Source: TWA4 sp034086685
Lineage (GTDB): Bacteria > Bacillota > Clostridia > Lachnospirales > Lachnospiraceae
NCBI GenBank assembly: GCA_034086685.1
Contig: JAXDZY010000016.1
Span: 5,315-69,314 of the forward strand
Reading direction: 5' to 3'
DNA: 64,000 nt
Below are positions 25,080-33,182 of this stretch, one piece after another. The notes beneath the pieces were generated by a model, which saw nothing but the letters and a program-made list of their open reading frames with translations, ran no database searches and was not told where the DNA came from. Each line of letters begins with the position of its first letter. Positions within the stretch are counted from its first letter, which is position 1. The position numbers and the translations under genes were made by a program.

Positions 25080-25127
25080 GATTTTGGGGCGGTACATACG
25101 CAAAAGTTTAAAACGGAGGTACAATAT

Positions 25128-25799
25128 ATGCCGCATATTTTACTGGTGGAAGATGATAAAAGTATTGTTGATAATCTGGGAGATTTTCTGAAACAGGAGG
25201 GGTTTCAGGTATCCGTGGCCATGAGTCAGTCACAGGCTCTGGATATGGTCTGTCAGTCTGCCTTTGATCTGCTTTTGCTGGATATTTCGCTGCCCGACGG
25301 CAACGGTTATGCCGTATGCACGGCAGCGAAATCCTGTTCAGATACGCCGGTCATTTTTCTGACTGCCTCCGGTGATGAATTCAGTGTGGTGACGGGCTTT
25401 GATCTGGGTGCTGATGATTATATTGCAAAGCCTTTCCGCCCGCGGGAACTGATTTCACGGATCAAAAATGTACTGAGACGTTATCATCGAATGGGAAGTA
25501 CCTTGGAATACGGCGGAGTATCCATTGATCCCGTAAGGGGAGTGGTGACCAGGGATGGTGAGGAACTGATTCTGTCTGCTCTGGAATACCGGCTGCTTCT
25601 GGTGTTTTTTAACAATAAGGGAATCATTATGTCCAGAAATAAACTGCTGGAAGAAATATGGAATATTGCGGGTGAATTTGTCAATGACAATACATTGACT
25701 GTGTATATCAAAAGATTAAGAGAAAAGATTGAAAAAGACCCTCAGAAACCGCAGATTATTAAAACGATCCGCGGGCTGGGATATCGGGTGGGAGAATGA
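25128..25799 (+). CDS. OmpR-family response regulator (BceR-like)
   Basis: A 223-residue two-component regulator: receiver domain with Asp9/Asp10, phosphoacceptor Asp52 in LLDISLPDG and Lys101 in AKPF, followed by a winged-helix DNA-binding domain (LSALEYRLLLVFFNNKG...VNDNTLTVYIKRLREKI...IRGLGYRVGE). It overlaps the kinase gene (ATGA) and is on the mobile element next to an AMP-type ABC transporter, so it most likely activates that transporter. Confidence 0.95.
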   Translation: MPHILLVEDDKSIVDNLGDFLKQEGFQVSVAMSQSQALDMVCQSAFDLLLLDISLPDGNGYAVCTAAKSCSDTPVIFLTASGDEFSVVTGFDLGADDYIAKPFRPRELISRIKNVLRRYHRMGSTLEYGGVSIDPVRGVVTRDGEELILSALEYRLLLVFFNNKGIIMSRNKLLEEIWNIAGEFVNDNTLTVYIKRLREKIEKDPQKPQIIKTIRGLGYRVGE

Positions 25800-26884
25800 T
25801 GAAGAGGAAGAACCGGAGCGATCAGAACGGCGGCTATGGCATGAAGTTTCTGAGAAATCCTGAAATCAGGAGGAGTCTGGTCATATGGACAGCGATGACA
25901 GCAGCCTTCAGTGTTTACGCTGCATGGCTGGATATACGGTTTGGACTGGCAGCAGCCGTTTTTGGCTTCTGCCTGATGGGAACAGCAGTGCGGAGTACAT
26001 ATAAAAGATACAGACTGATGACAGATATGAGTCTGGAAATCGACCGGATTCTTCATGGCAGCAGTCATTTTGACCTGAGCCTTTTTTCAGAAGGGGAATT
26101 GTCGATTCTTTCCAGTGAAGTCTACAAAATGACAGTCCGGCTGCGGGAACAGGCGGATGCGCTGCAAAAGGACAAAATCTATCTGGCTGATTCTCTGGCT
26201 GATATTTCTCATCAGATACGGACACCGTTAACATCCATGAATCTGATCGCCAATTTCCTTTCAGAGGAGGAACTCAGTGATGAACGGCGGATGCAGCTGA
26301 CCAGGGATCTTCTGCGGCAGCTTTCCCGTGTTGACTGGCTGATTACAACTCTTTTGAAAATATCAAAACTGGACGCCGGTTCCGTTCAGATGGTCAGAGA
26401 GCCCATAACTGCTCTGGATCTGGTGAATAAGGCTGCTGATCTGGTGACGATTCCCATGGAACTGCGAAACCAGAAGCTGGTAATCCGCGCTGAAAAGGAA
26501 GGACATTTTTCGGGAGATATGCCCTGGTGTGTGGAAGCAGTGGGAAATATCCTGAAAAACTGCATGGAGCATACTCCTGCAGGAGGCACGGTGACAGTAG
26601 TTATTCAGGATAATTCTCTTTTTACGGAAATCACGATCCGGGATAACGGCACAGGTTTTGATGAGAAGGATATTCCCCATTTGTTTGAACGGTTCTACAA
26701 AGGGCAGAATGCTTCTGAAAACAGCTTTGGGATTGGCCTTGCTTTGTCCCGGATGATTATTCAGCAGCATGACGGAACAATCCGGGCAGGAAATACCATG
26801 AGCCATGAAGAGGAGAGTCTGCAGAATGGTGCAGACTGCCCGGGAGCTGAATTTGTGATCCGGTTCTACAAAACGACCATATAA
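25796..26884 (+). CDS. Sensor histidine kinase, intramembrane-sensing type (BceS-like)
   Basis: A 362-residue kinase. Two membrane helices at about residues 27-45 and 49-67 are joined by almost no extracellular loop, the layout of BceS-type kinases that sense peptide antibiotics through their partner transporter. A short HAMP-like linker leads to the DHp box DISHQIRTPLT (His139), N box NILKNCMEHT, G1 DNGTGF and G2 GIGLALS. The start ATG overlaps the regulator stop. Confidence 0.93.
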   Translation: MMKRKNRSDQNGGYGMKFLRNPEIRRSLVIWTAMTAAFSVYAAWLDIRFGLAAAVFGFCLMGTAVRSTYKRYRLMTDMSLEIDRILHGSSHFDLSLFSEGELSILSSEVYKMTVRLREQADALQKDKIYLADSLADISHQIRTPLTSMNLIANFLSEEELSDERRMQLTRDLLRQLSRVDWLITTLLKISKLDAGSVQMVREPITALDLVNKAADLVTIPMELRNQKLVIRAEKEGHFSGDMPWCVEAVGNILKNCMEHTPAGGTVTVVIQDNSLFTEITIRDNGTGFDEKDIPHLFERFYKGQNASENSFGIGLALSRMIIQQHDGTIRAGNTMSHEEESLQNGADCPGAEFVIRFYKTTI

Positions 26885-26945
26885 TTCCATGGAATTAACG
26901 AATTGAAAGAGGGGCTGCTGCGGGTACAGCATAAAAGATACAAAA

Positions 26946-26999
26946 GTGACAGTTTTGTTATTTTTCAGTCACCCCTGTGTCACCCTGATCTGTTATGAT
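26946..26999 (+). promoter_or_regulatory. Candidate operator/promoter of the AMP-type ABC transporter
   Basis: Two direct copies of GTCACC (26968-26973 and 26979-26984) are 11 bases apart, with the inverse GTGAC at 26946-26950. They precede a -10-like TATGAT (26994-26999) that lacks a normal -35. Direct repeats one helical turn apart over the -35 region are what an OmpR-type activator needs. The start of the ATPase gene is 49 bases further. Confidence 0.55.
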
Positions 27000-27047
27000 A
27001 AATTCATTCCTGTTATGGATGAACAGCGGTGAAAAGGAGTTTATGAA

Positions 27048-27731
27048 ATGGAAATTTTACGTGTTGAAAATCTGACAAAGATATACGGTAAAAACGAAAA
27101 TCAGGTCCTGGCTCTGGATCATGTGTCATTTTCCGTGGAAAAAGGGGAATTTATTGCTATTATCGGACCTTCCGGTTCCGGTAAATCAACCCTGCTTCAT
27201 ATACTGGGGGGTGTGGATGTGCTTACTTCCGGTAAAGTCTATATGGACGGTCAGGATGTGTATGCGCAGAATGAAGAACAACTGGCCATTTTCAGGCGCA
27301 GACAGGTGGGGCTGATCTATCAGTTTTACAATCTGATTCCTGTTCTGAATGTGACGGAAAATATTACGCTGCCGGTACTGATGGACGGACGCAGGGTCAA
27401 TACAGAGCGTCTGGAGGAGCTTCTGCAGATTCTGAAACTGAAGGGCAGGGAGAAGCACCTTCCCAATCAGCTTTCAGGCGGGCAGCAGCAGAGAGTTTCC
27501 ATCGGCAGAGCCCTGATGAATGCACCGGCGGTGGTTTTAGCGGATGAGCCCACAGGAAACCTGGATTCGAAGAACAGCCAGGAGATCGTTGATTTACTGA
27601 AATACTCCAATAAGAAGTACAATCAGACCCTGATCGTCATCACTCATGATGAAAATGTGGCGCTTCAGGCGGACCGGATCATTGCCATTGAGGATGGAAG
27701 GATCACCAGAGATGAGGTGATCCGAAGATGA
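27048..27731 (+). CDS. ABC transporter ATP-binding protein, antimicrobial-peptide type (BceA/MacB-like)
   Basis: A 227-residue ATPase with Walker A GPSGSGKST (residues 40-48), Q-loop LIYQFYNLIPVLNVTENI, signature LSGGQQQR, Walker B VVLADEPTGNLDS and switch VITHDENVA. The LIYQFYNLIP and DEPTGNLD forms are typical of the LolD/MacB/BceA group. It overlaps the permease gene by 4 bases (ATGA). It should power a peptide-sensing and detoxifying transporter. Confidence 0.95.
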   Translation: MEILRVENLTKIYGKNENQVLALDHVSFSVEKGEFIAIIGPSGSGKSTLLHILGGVDVLTSGKVYMDGQDVYAQNEEQLAIFRRRQVGLIYQFYNLIPVLNVTENITLPVLMDGRRVNTERLEELLQILKLKGREKHLPNQLSGGQQQRVSIGRALMNAPAVVLADEPTGNLDSKNSQEIVDLLKYSNKKYNQTLIVITHDENVALQADRIIAIEDGRITRDEVIRR

Positions 27732-30385
27732 GTATTTTTGCAAAAGTAACACTTGAGACGTTAAAGAAGAACCGTGTACGTACTATTGTCACGATTATCG
27801 GCATTATTCTGTCCACGGCCATGTTTACGGCTGTCACCACCAGCATTGTCAGTATTCAGTCCTACATGAAAGAATGTACCATTTATTCAGTCGGAAACTG
27901 GCACGGAGGCTGGATCAATATGTCTGCGGATCAGCTGGAGGATTTTAAACAGAATGAAGATGTAGAAAGTATGGCTCTGGCGCAGAATATCGGTTATGCG
28001 GATATCGGCAGCCGGAATGAGTACAAACCTTACCTTTTTGTTATGGGGGCAGATGATCTGTTTCTGGAAAGAATGCCCATTCACCTGACACAGGGGCGTT
28101 TTCCCGACAACAGCAATGAAATCATTCTGCCGGATCATCTGTTTGAAAATGGAGGAGTGGAACATCATACAGGTGACCGGCTGACGCTGGGGCTGGGGGA
28201 TCGTTACTGGGAAGACAGCAGGCTGGATCAGAGTATGGGATATTCGCCCGAGGATGAGGAAAGTTCCGGAGAAATTCTGAAAGTACGGGAAACCAGGACC
28301 TATACGGTGGTCGGTTTCTACGAACGGCCGGATTTTGAGGATTACGAGGCGCCGGGCTATACTGCCATTACCCTGTGGGATGACAGCCGGCCTTCCGATA
28401 CCATTGCGTCATATTTTCGCATGAAGGATCCCAGAAAAGCCATTCTATTTGCTTCAGAATCTGATGACAGAATGGTTTTCCTGAATTCCAATCTGCTGCG
28501 TTATGAGGGTGCATCTTCTCATGGGACATTTTATGCTGTTTTGTACAGTATGGCAGCGATTCTCATGGGGCTTATCATGTTTGGTTCGGTTTCTCTGATC
28601 TACAATGCTTTTTCCATCTCCGTCAGTGACCGGACAAGACAGTTCGGACTGCTGTCTTCTGTTGGTGCCACTAAAAAGCAGATTCGGAAAATGGTATTTG
28701 CTGAGGCTTCCTATGTGGGTATACCCGGAATCATTCTGGGGATTTTAAGCGGAATTGCGGGAATCGGAATCACCTTTTACTGCGTAGGCAGCAAATTTTA
28801 TGTGGTATACGGAATTAAAGAAGTAAGCCTGAAGCTGGTGGTTTCTCCAGGGTCCGTAATCTGTGCTGCAGTAATTGCCTATCTGACTGTACTGATTTCC
28901 GCATGGATTCCTTCCCGGCGGGCCACACGCGTTACAGCCATGGATGCAATCAGACAGAGCCAGGATATTCAGATCCGGGCAGAACAGGTGAAAACACCAT
29001 CGGTTGTCCTGAAGCTGTTTGGTCTGGAAGGAACTCTGGCACAGAAGCATTTCAGAAGAAACCGGCGCAGATACCGGGCGACCATATTTTCATTATTTGC
29101 CAGTGTGGTTTTATTTATCTCCACCAGCAGTTACTGCAGTTATCTGAATGATATGGTAAGCGGAGTATATGAAACTTACGATTATGATATCCGCTGTGAA
29201 TGGACGGATTTCGGGGAAAAAGAGGATGATTTTCCCACTCTGGAGCAGGGAGCAGCCATTCTGGGGCAGACCGGGGGAGTAACCCGCTGCAGCTATGCGA
29301 AAGAATACTGGACAAATATTGATCTGTCTTATGAACAGATTCCGGAGGATTCACGGGAAAGAATCAGAGCAGGAGGGGATGAATCGAAAACTTTCTGTTC
29401 GATGAACTTGATCCTTTACGGGGTGGATTCGGATAGTTTTGATACCTGGCTGAAGGAATTGGGGCTGTCGCGTGATGATTATCATGATCCTGCACATCCT
29501 CTGGGAGTTGTTATGGCACAGACTCAGTCCTTTAACTCCGAAACACAGCGGTATGAGAAGGTGACCATGCTGAAACCGGAAATCCGTTCTCTGTCTGTTC
29601 CCATACTGGATCGGGAAAAATGGGAAAAATGGATGAATTCTCTGGAATCCGACAATGTGGAAGGAGAAGATTTCGAAAAGAAACAGAGAGAATTCTGTGA
29701 ATATCTGGACGTGGAAATCGGGGCTTATGCTGAATCCCTTCCATTTGGATTAAACCGCTCCATTTCGAACTGTATTTGCCTGGTTTACCCCATGGAGATA
29801 CTGGATTCCATGGAAACCTTTACAGCCGGAGAAAGCATGTCGGAACTGATCTATTTTAAAACGACAGATCACAGAACCGCCATGGAAAATCTAGCGGAAA
29901 CAGCAGATAATAACGGGATTCCTTCCGACTGGCTGATTGATGTTTATGAAAGCAGCGATAATGAGAAAAATCTGGTAACGATTATCAATGTATTCTCATA
30001 CGGATTTATTATCCTGATTTCACTGATTTCTCTGGCCAATGTATTTAATACTATTTCCACAGGTATTCTTTTAAGAAGAAGGGAATTTGCCATGCTCCGG
30101 TCAGTGGGGATGACGGAAAAAGGATTTCGGAAAATGTTAAGCTATGAATGTATTCTTTATGGTTTCCGGTCTCTCATACTGGGAATTCCTGCTTCCTTTA
30201 TCATTACCTGGCTGATTTTCCGAAGTGTTATGAGTGGATATGACACGAATTTTTATCTTCCCTGGACTGCGGTAGCCATCGCGGCAGGCAGTGTTTTTCT
30301 GGTGGTATTTTCAACTATGGTATATGCCATGAGCAAAGTAAAAAAAGAGAATCTCATTGATGATCTGAAAAATGAAAATTATTAA
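27728..30385 (+). CDS. FtsX-domain ABC transporter permease, antimicrobial-peptide type
   Basis: An 885-residue membrane protein. TM1 lies at about 17-38 (TIVTIIGIILSTAMFTAVTT), followed by a large extracytoplasmic domain, three helices at about 275-395 with an FtsX segment (SVSDRTRQFGLLSSVGATKKQI), a helix near 455-475, a second large outer domain, and three last helices at about 765-875 with a second FtsX segment (LLRRREFAMLRSVGMTEKGF). The two-repeat, eight-helix layout resembles MacB-like or macrolide/bacitracin-type permeases more than the ten-helix BceB, so the exact class is open. Partner of the preceding ATPase. Confidence 0.93.
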   Translation: MSIFAKVTLETLKKNRVRTIVTIIGIILSTAMFTAVTTSIVSIQSYMKECTIYSVGNWHGGWINMSADQLEDFKQNEDVESMALAQNIGYADIGSRNEYKPYLFVMGADDLFLERMPIHLTQGRFPDNSNEIILPDHLFENGGVEHHTGDRLTLGLGDRYWEDSRLDQSMGYSPEDEESSGEILKVRETRTYTVVGFYERPDFEDYEAPGYTAITLWDDSRPSDTIASYFRMKDPRKAILFASESDDRMVFLNSNLLRYEGASSHGTFYAVLYSMAAILMGLIMFGSVSLIYNAFSISVSDRTRQFGLLSSVGATKKQIRKMVFAEASYVGIPGIILGILSGIAGIGITFYCVGSKFYVVYGIKEVSLKLVVSPGSVICAAVIAYLTVLISAWIPSRRATRVTAMDAIRQSQDIQIRAEQVKTPSVVLKLFGLEGTLAQKHFRRNRRRYRATIFSLFASVVLFISTSSYCSYLNDMVSGVYETYDYDIRCEWTDFGEKEDDFPTLEQGAAILGQTGGVTRCSYAKEYWTNIDLSYEQIPEDSRERIRAGGDESKTFCSMNLILYGVDSDSFDTWLKELGLSRDDYHDPAHPLGVVMAQTQSFNSETQRYEKVTMLKPEIRSLSVPILDREKWEKWMNSLESDNVEGEDFEKKQREFCEYLDVEIGAYAESLPFGLNRSISNCICLVYPMEILDSMETFTAGESMSELIYFKTTDHRTAMENLAETADNNGIPSDWLIDVYESSDNEKNLVTIINVFSYGFIILISLISLANVFNTISTGILLRRREFAMLRSVGMTEKGFRKMLSYECILYGFRSLILGIPASFIITWLIFRSVMSGYDTNFYLPWTAVAIAAGSVFLVVFSTMVYAMSKVKKENLIDDLKNENY

Positions 30386-30471
30386 TTTTCCATCTTCCGG
30401 TTTTCAGAAATCCGGATTTCTCATATACTGCAATAAGAAATCCGGTTTGCAGGCCGGTGGAGGGAAAGGCA

Positions 30472-32118
30472 GTGATCCGTGTGCGGATTGCTATTTACAG
30501 CCGTAAATCAAAATGGACCGGGCGGGGAGACAGTGTTGAAAATCAGGTTGCCATGTGCAGGGAATATGCAGATCGCTGTATCAGGGAATCGAAAAATGCG
30601 GAAATCCTGGTTTATGAAGATGAGGGTTTTTCCGGGAAAAATACAAAAAGGCCTGAGTTTCAGAGGATGATGAATGAGATCCATGTGAAAAAATTTGATT
30701 ATCTGATCTGTTACAGGCTGGATCGGCTGGGGAGAAATATGATCGATCTGGCAACACTGATCGAAGAACTGAACCGGAGGGAGATTTCTTTTATCAGCGT
30801 TAAGGAGCAGTTTGATACCTCCACGCCCATGGGAAAGGCAATGCTGTATTTTGCAGGTATTCTGGCCCAGATGGAACGGGAGCAGATTGCCGAACGGGTG
30901 CGGGATAACATGCTCATGCTGGCAAGAAGCGGCAGATGGCTGGGAGGCAATACTCCTCTTGGTTTTTTCTCCACGGAGGAGAAAATAATGCAGATGGACG
31001 GGAAAACCCGAAAAACCTGGTATCTCCGGGAAAATGAGCCGGAAATCGATCTTGTCCGTCTGATTTTCCGGCTGTATCTGGAATATCAGTCCCTGGTCAG
31101 AGTGGCGGAATATCTCCAGATACATAACATCTGTACCCGCCGGAAAAATGAATATACAGTGACCGCAGTCCGGGATATCCTGCGCAATCCGGTTTACTGC
31201 GCGGCAGACAGGGAAGGTTATGAGTATTTCAGACAGCTGGGCTGTCAGGTCTGTTGGGAAGAATTGGATAAAAAGTCTGCAGACAGACCGCGGGGGTTGA
31301 TCTGCTATGCTAAAACCACCTCGGGACACCGGGAAAATCCGCCGGATAAATGGATTCTGGCTCCCGGAAAGCATCGCGGGATCATATCCGGAGAGGATTT
31401 TGTGAAGGTACAGAAGCTTCTGGAAAATAATAAAAGAAAAGGAGACAGTTACCGGATCCGCAATGAGATTGCTCTGCTTTCCGGGATTCTTTTCTGCAGC
31501 TGCGGTCAGGCCATGCGGCCCAAATATTACGCAGCAAAACGAACAGGAAGTGATGGAAAACGGCGTTTTTCCTATATCTGCCCCCGTAAAAATCTGACTC
31601 ACGGTCATAATTGCTGCGTTTCGAATCTGCAGGGAAATACAGTGGATGAGCAGATCAGTGATCTGGTACGGATCAGGCTGACAGAGATTACAGACTGGCA
31701 GGAAATCCTGAAAGATACATACAGCCGGCTGGAAAAAAATGTGGGCAGTATCCCTCTGACAGCGGAATCGGATATTCTGAACCGCCGGATTAAAGAAAAA
31801 CACAGGCAGATCAGCAATCTGTTGTATACGTTGTCCTCATCCTCTCATGCACCTGAATTTATCCGCCAGGTTGAAACAGAAATTCTGGAGCTTCAAAGTC
31901 AGATCAAACAAATGGAGGAACAGAAGTTCCGGGATAAAATGGAGATAAAATCTGACGAAAAAATATCAGAGATACAGCAGCCTTTCAGTCTGCAGCTCAC
32001 TTCTTTGGAAAGTGTCTATTCCCATTTTAACGTTCATCAGAAACGGGAACTCATCCGGGCCGTGCTGGACAAAATTATCTGGGATGGTAAGCGGATTGCA
32101 ATCATTTTAAAAAAATAA
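30472..32118 (+). CDS. Large serine recombinase (integrase of the element)
   Basis: The GTG at 30472 has GGAGG 8 bases upstream and is preferred to the GTG at 30457, which overlaps that site. The 548-residue protein has the resolvase catalytic domain with Ser10 in IYSRKSK and the arginine block YRLDRLGRN, then the recombinase domain and a zinc ribbon (FCSCGQAMRPKYYA...YICP...HNCC), and a C-terminal coiled coil (residues about 430-490). It catalyses integration and excision at att sites. Its stop codon is 39 bases from the right att core. Confidence 0.95.
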   Translation: MIRVRIAIYSRKSKWTGRGDSVENQVAMCREYADRCIRESKNAEILVYEDEGFSGKNTKRPEFQRMMNEIHVKKFDYLICYRLDRLGRNMIDLATLIEELNRREISFISVKEQFDTSTPMGKAMLYFAGILAQMEREQIAERVRDNMLMLARSGRWLGGNTPLGFFSTEEKIMQMDGKTRKTWYLRENEPEIDLVRLIFRLYLEYQSLVRVAEYLQIHNICTRRKNEYTVTAVRDILRNPVYCAADREGYEYFRQLGCQVCWEELDKKSADRPRGLICYAKTTSGHRENPPDKWILAPGKHRGIISGEDFVKVQKLLENNKRKGDSYRIRNEIALLSGILFCSCGQAMRPKYYAAKRTGSDGKRRFSYICPRKNLTHGHNCCVSNLQGNTVDEQISDLVRIRLTEITDWQEILKDTYSRLEKNVGSIPLTAESDILNRRIKEKHRQISNLLYTLSSSSHAPEFIRQVETEILELQSQIKQMEEQKFRDKMEIKSDEKISEIQQPFSLQLTSLESVYSHFNVHQKRELIRAVLDKIIWDGKRIAIILKK

Positions 32119-32157
32119 AAGTTATATGTAGTTTCAGGGCCGCAGCCCGCCTGTTCC

Positions 32158-32164
32158 TTTACCG
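32158..32164 (+). repeat. Right attachment-site core (attR) of the integrative element
   Basis: TTTACCG shared with 24438-24444. Left neighbour GCCTGTTCC belongs to the element; right neighbour CACCCGCTGGG is the ATPase Walker A coding sequence. Confidence 0.85.
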
Positions 32165-32298
32165 CACCCGCTGGGTCCTACCAGAACCGTAAATTCACCC
32201 TGATGCACGGAAAAACTCAGATTTGCAACCGCAGGGGTTTCGCCTTTGACAGAATGGTAGGAAAAAGAGACAGAATCAAAAGATAGTACTGGTTCCAT
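32158..32298 (-). pseudogene. ABC importer ATPase, N-terminal fragment (47 codons), split by the integrative element
   Basis: Reading leftwards from an ATG at 32298 (GGAGG 5 bases upstream) the frame gives MEPVLSFDSVSFSY, then VANLSFSVHQGEFTVLV and GPSGCGK, the start of a SsuB/TauB-like ATPase up to the Walker A lysine. Past the junction the frame runs into the element for seven codons and stops at 32134-32136, a 54-residue product without function. The rest of the gene is at 23745-24437. The original promoter is presumably upstream of 32298. Confidence 0.92.
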
Positions 32299-32406
32299 GC
32301 AGGCCTCCACAGCTTTTATAGTATATTTTATGTCCGGTTTGTCAGAATGTGCCGTTTTGGGCTGTATCTGTCCGGAATTCTGAAATGATATTTTTCCTGA
32401 ATTATC

Positions 32407-32435
32407 TTGAAGAGATCATGAAGGTGTGTTACTAT
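32407..32435 (+). promoter_or_regulatory. Promoter of tcdA
   Basis: TTGAAG (32407-32412), 17-base spacer, TACTAT (32430-32435), 46 bases before the start codon. Confidence 0.6.
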
Positions 32436-32481
32436 TGGAATGCATTGCTATGAATAGTTACATGCTCAGGGAGGTGAGATT

Positions 32482-33180
32482 TTGGAAGGGCAGTACAGCA
32501 GAACAGAATTATTGATCGGTGAGGAAGGCATGCAGAAACTGAAACAGGCTCACGTGGCGGTTTTCGGAATCGGCGGAGTGGGAGGTTATGTCACGGAAGC
32601 ACTTGCCCGGGCAGGTGTAGGTACTCTGACTCTGTTCGATCATGATACAGTATCTGTTTCCAATTTGAACCGGCAGATTATTGCCGGCTATGACTCCATT
32701 GGCCGATACAAAACCGAGGTCATGAAGGAAAGGATTGCCAATATTGATGATTCCATATGTGTGGAAGAAAAAAGGGTTTTTTATCTGCCTGAAGTGCGTG
32801 ATCGGTATCCGCTTGATGCCTATGATTATGTGGTGGATGCCATAGATACGGTTACGGCCAAGATTGATCTGATTGTTGAGGCACAAAAGCATGGTGTACC
32901 GGTTATCAGCAGTATGGGAACCGGCAATAAACTGAATCCGGCGGCATTTGAAGTTGCGGATATCTATAAAACCTCTGTATGTCCTCTGGCGAAGGTTATG
33001 CGCCGTGAGCTGAAAGCCAGAGGTGTGAAGAAACTGAAAGTGGTTTATTCCAGAGAAGTTCCCCGGAAAAGCGGCGTTATGGAGAACGGAAAGGCTGTTC
33101 CGGGAAGTATTTCCTTTGTCCCTGCTTCTGCAGGACTTCTGATTGCATCTGAAGTGGTGAAGGATATTCTGATGCGTTGA
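32482..33180 (+). CDS. tcdA: tRNA threonylcarbamoyladenosine dehydratase
   Basis: E1-like enzyme that uses ATP to cyclise t6A to ct6A at position 37 of tRNAs. The start is TTG with GGGAGGTGA upstream. The 232-residue protein has the ThiF/E1 nucleotide motif FGIGGVGGYV, the Arg/Asp block LTLFDHDTVSVSNLNRQ, the DYVVDAIDTVTAK segment, SSMGTGNKLNP and a C-terminal block REVPRKSG...GSISFVPASAGL. MoeB/ThiF proteins share the fold, but the length and these blocks are TcdA-like. Confidence 0.93.
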   Translation: MEGQYSRTELLIGEEGMQKLKQAHVAVFGIGGVGGYVTEALARAGVGTLTLFDHDTVSVSNLNRQIIAGYDSIGRYKTEVMKERIANIDDSICVEEKRVFYLPEVRDRYPLDAYDYVVDAIDTVTAKIDLIVEAQKHGVPVISSMGTGNKLNPAAFEVADIYKTSVCPLAKVMRRELKARGVKKLKVVYSREVPRKSGVMENGKAVPGSISFVPASAGLLIASEVVKDILMR

Positions 33181-33182
33181 TG

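Larger units (their letters stand above)
24438..32164 (+). mobile_element. Integrative element with a large serine recombinase, inserted in an ABC ATPase Walker A codon
   Basis: The boundaries are 7-bp copies of TTTACCG at 24438-24444 and 32158-32164; one copy plus the interior is 7,720 bases. Outside the repeats the flanks are two halves of one ATPase gene, and joining them gives an uninterrupted frame. The serine recombinase gene ends 39 bases from the right junction, as expected for an integrase beside its attachment site. Cargo in order: membrane protein, OmpR-type regulator, sensor kinase, ABC ATPase, FtsX-type permease. There are no conjugation, replication or obvious excisionase genes, so mobility between cells would need help. 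Confidence 0.9.

Noticed and set aside
30508..31803. 431-codon minus-strand ORF opposite the serine recombinase
   Set aside because: Composition is that of an antisense frame and the recombinase motifs on the plus strand explain the region.
24438..32164. Interpretation as a DDE transposon
   Set aside because: There are no terminal inverted repeats or DDE transposase; the 7-bp repeat is the crossover core shared by attL and attR beside a serine recombinase rather than a staggered target duplication.
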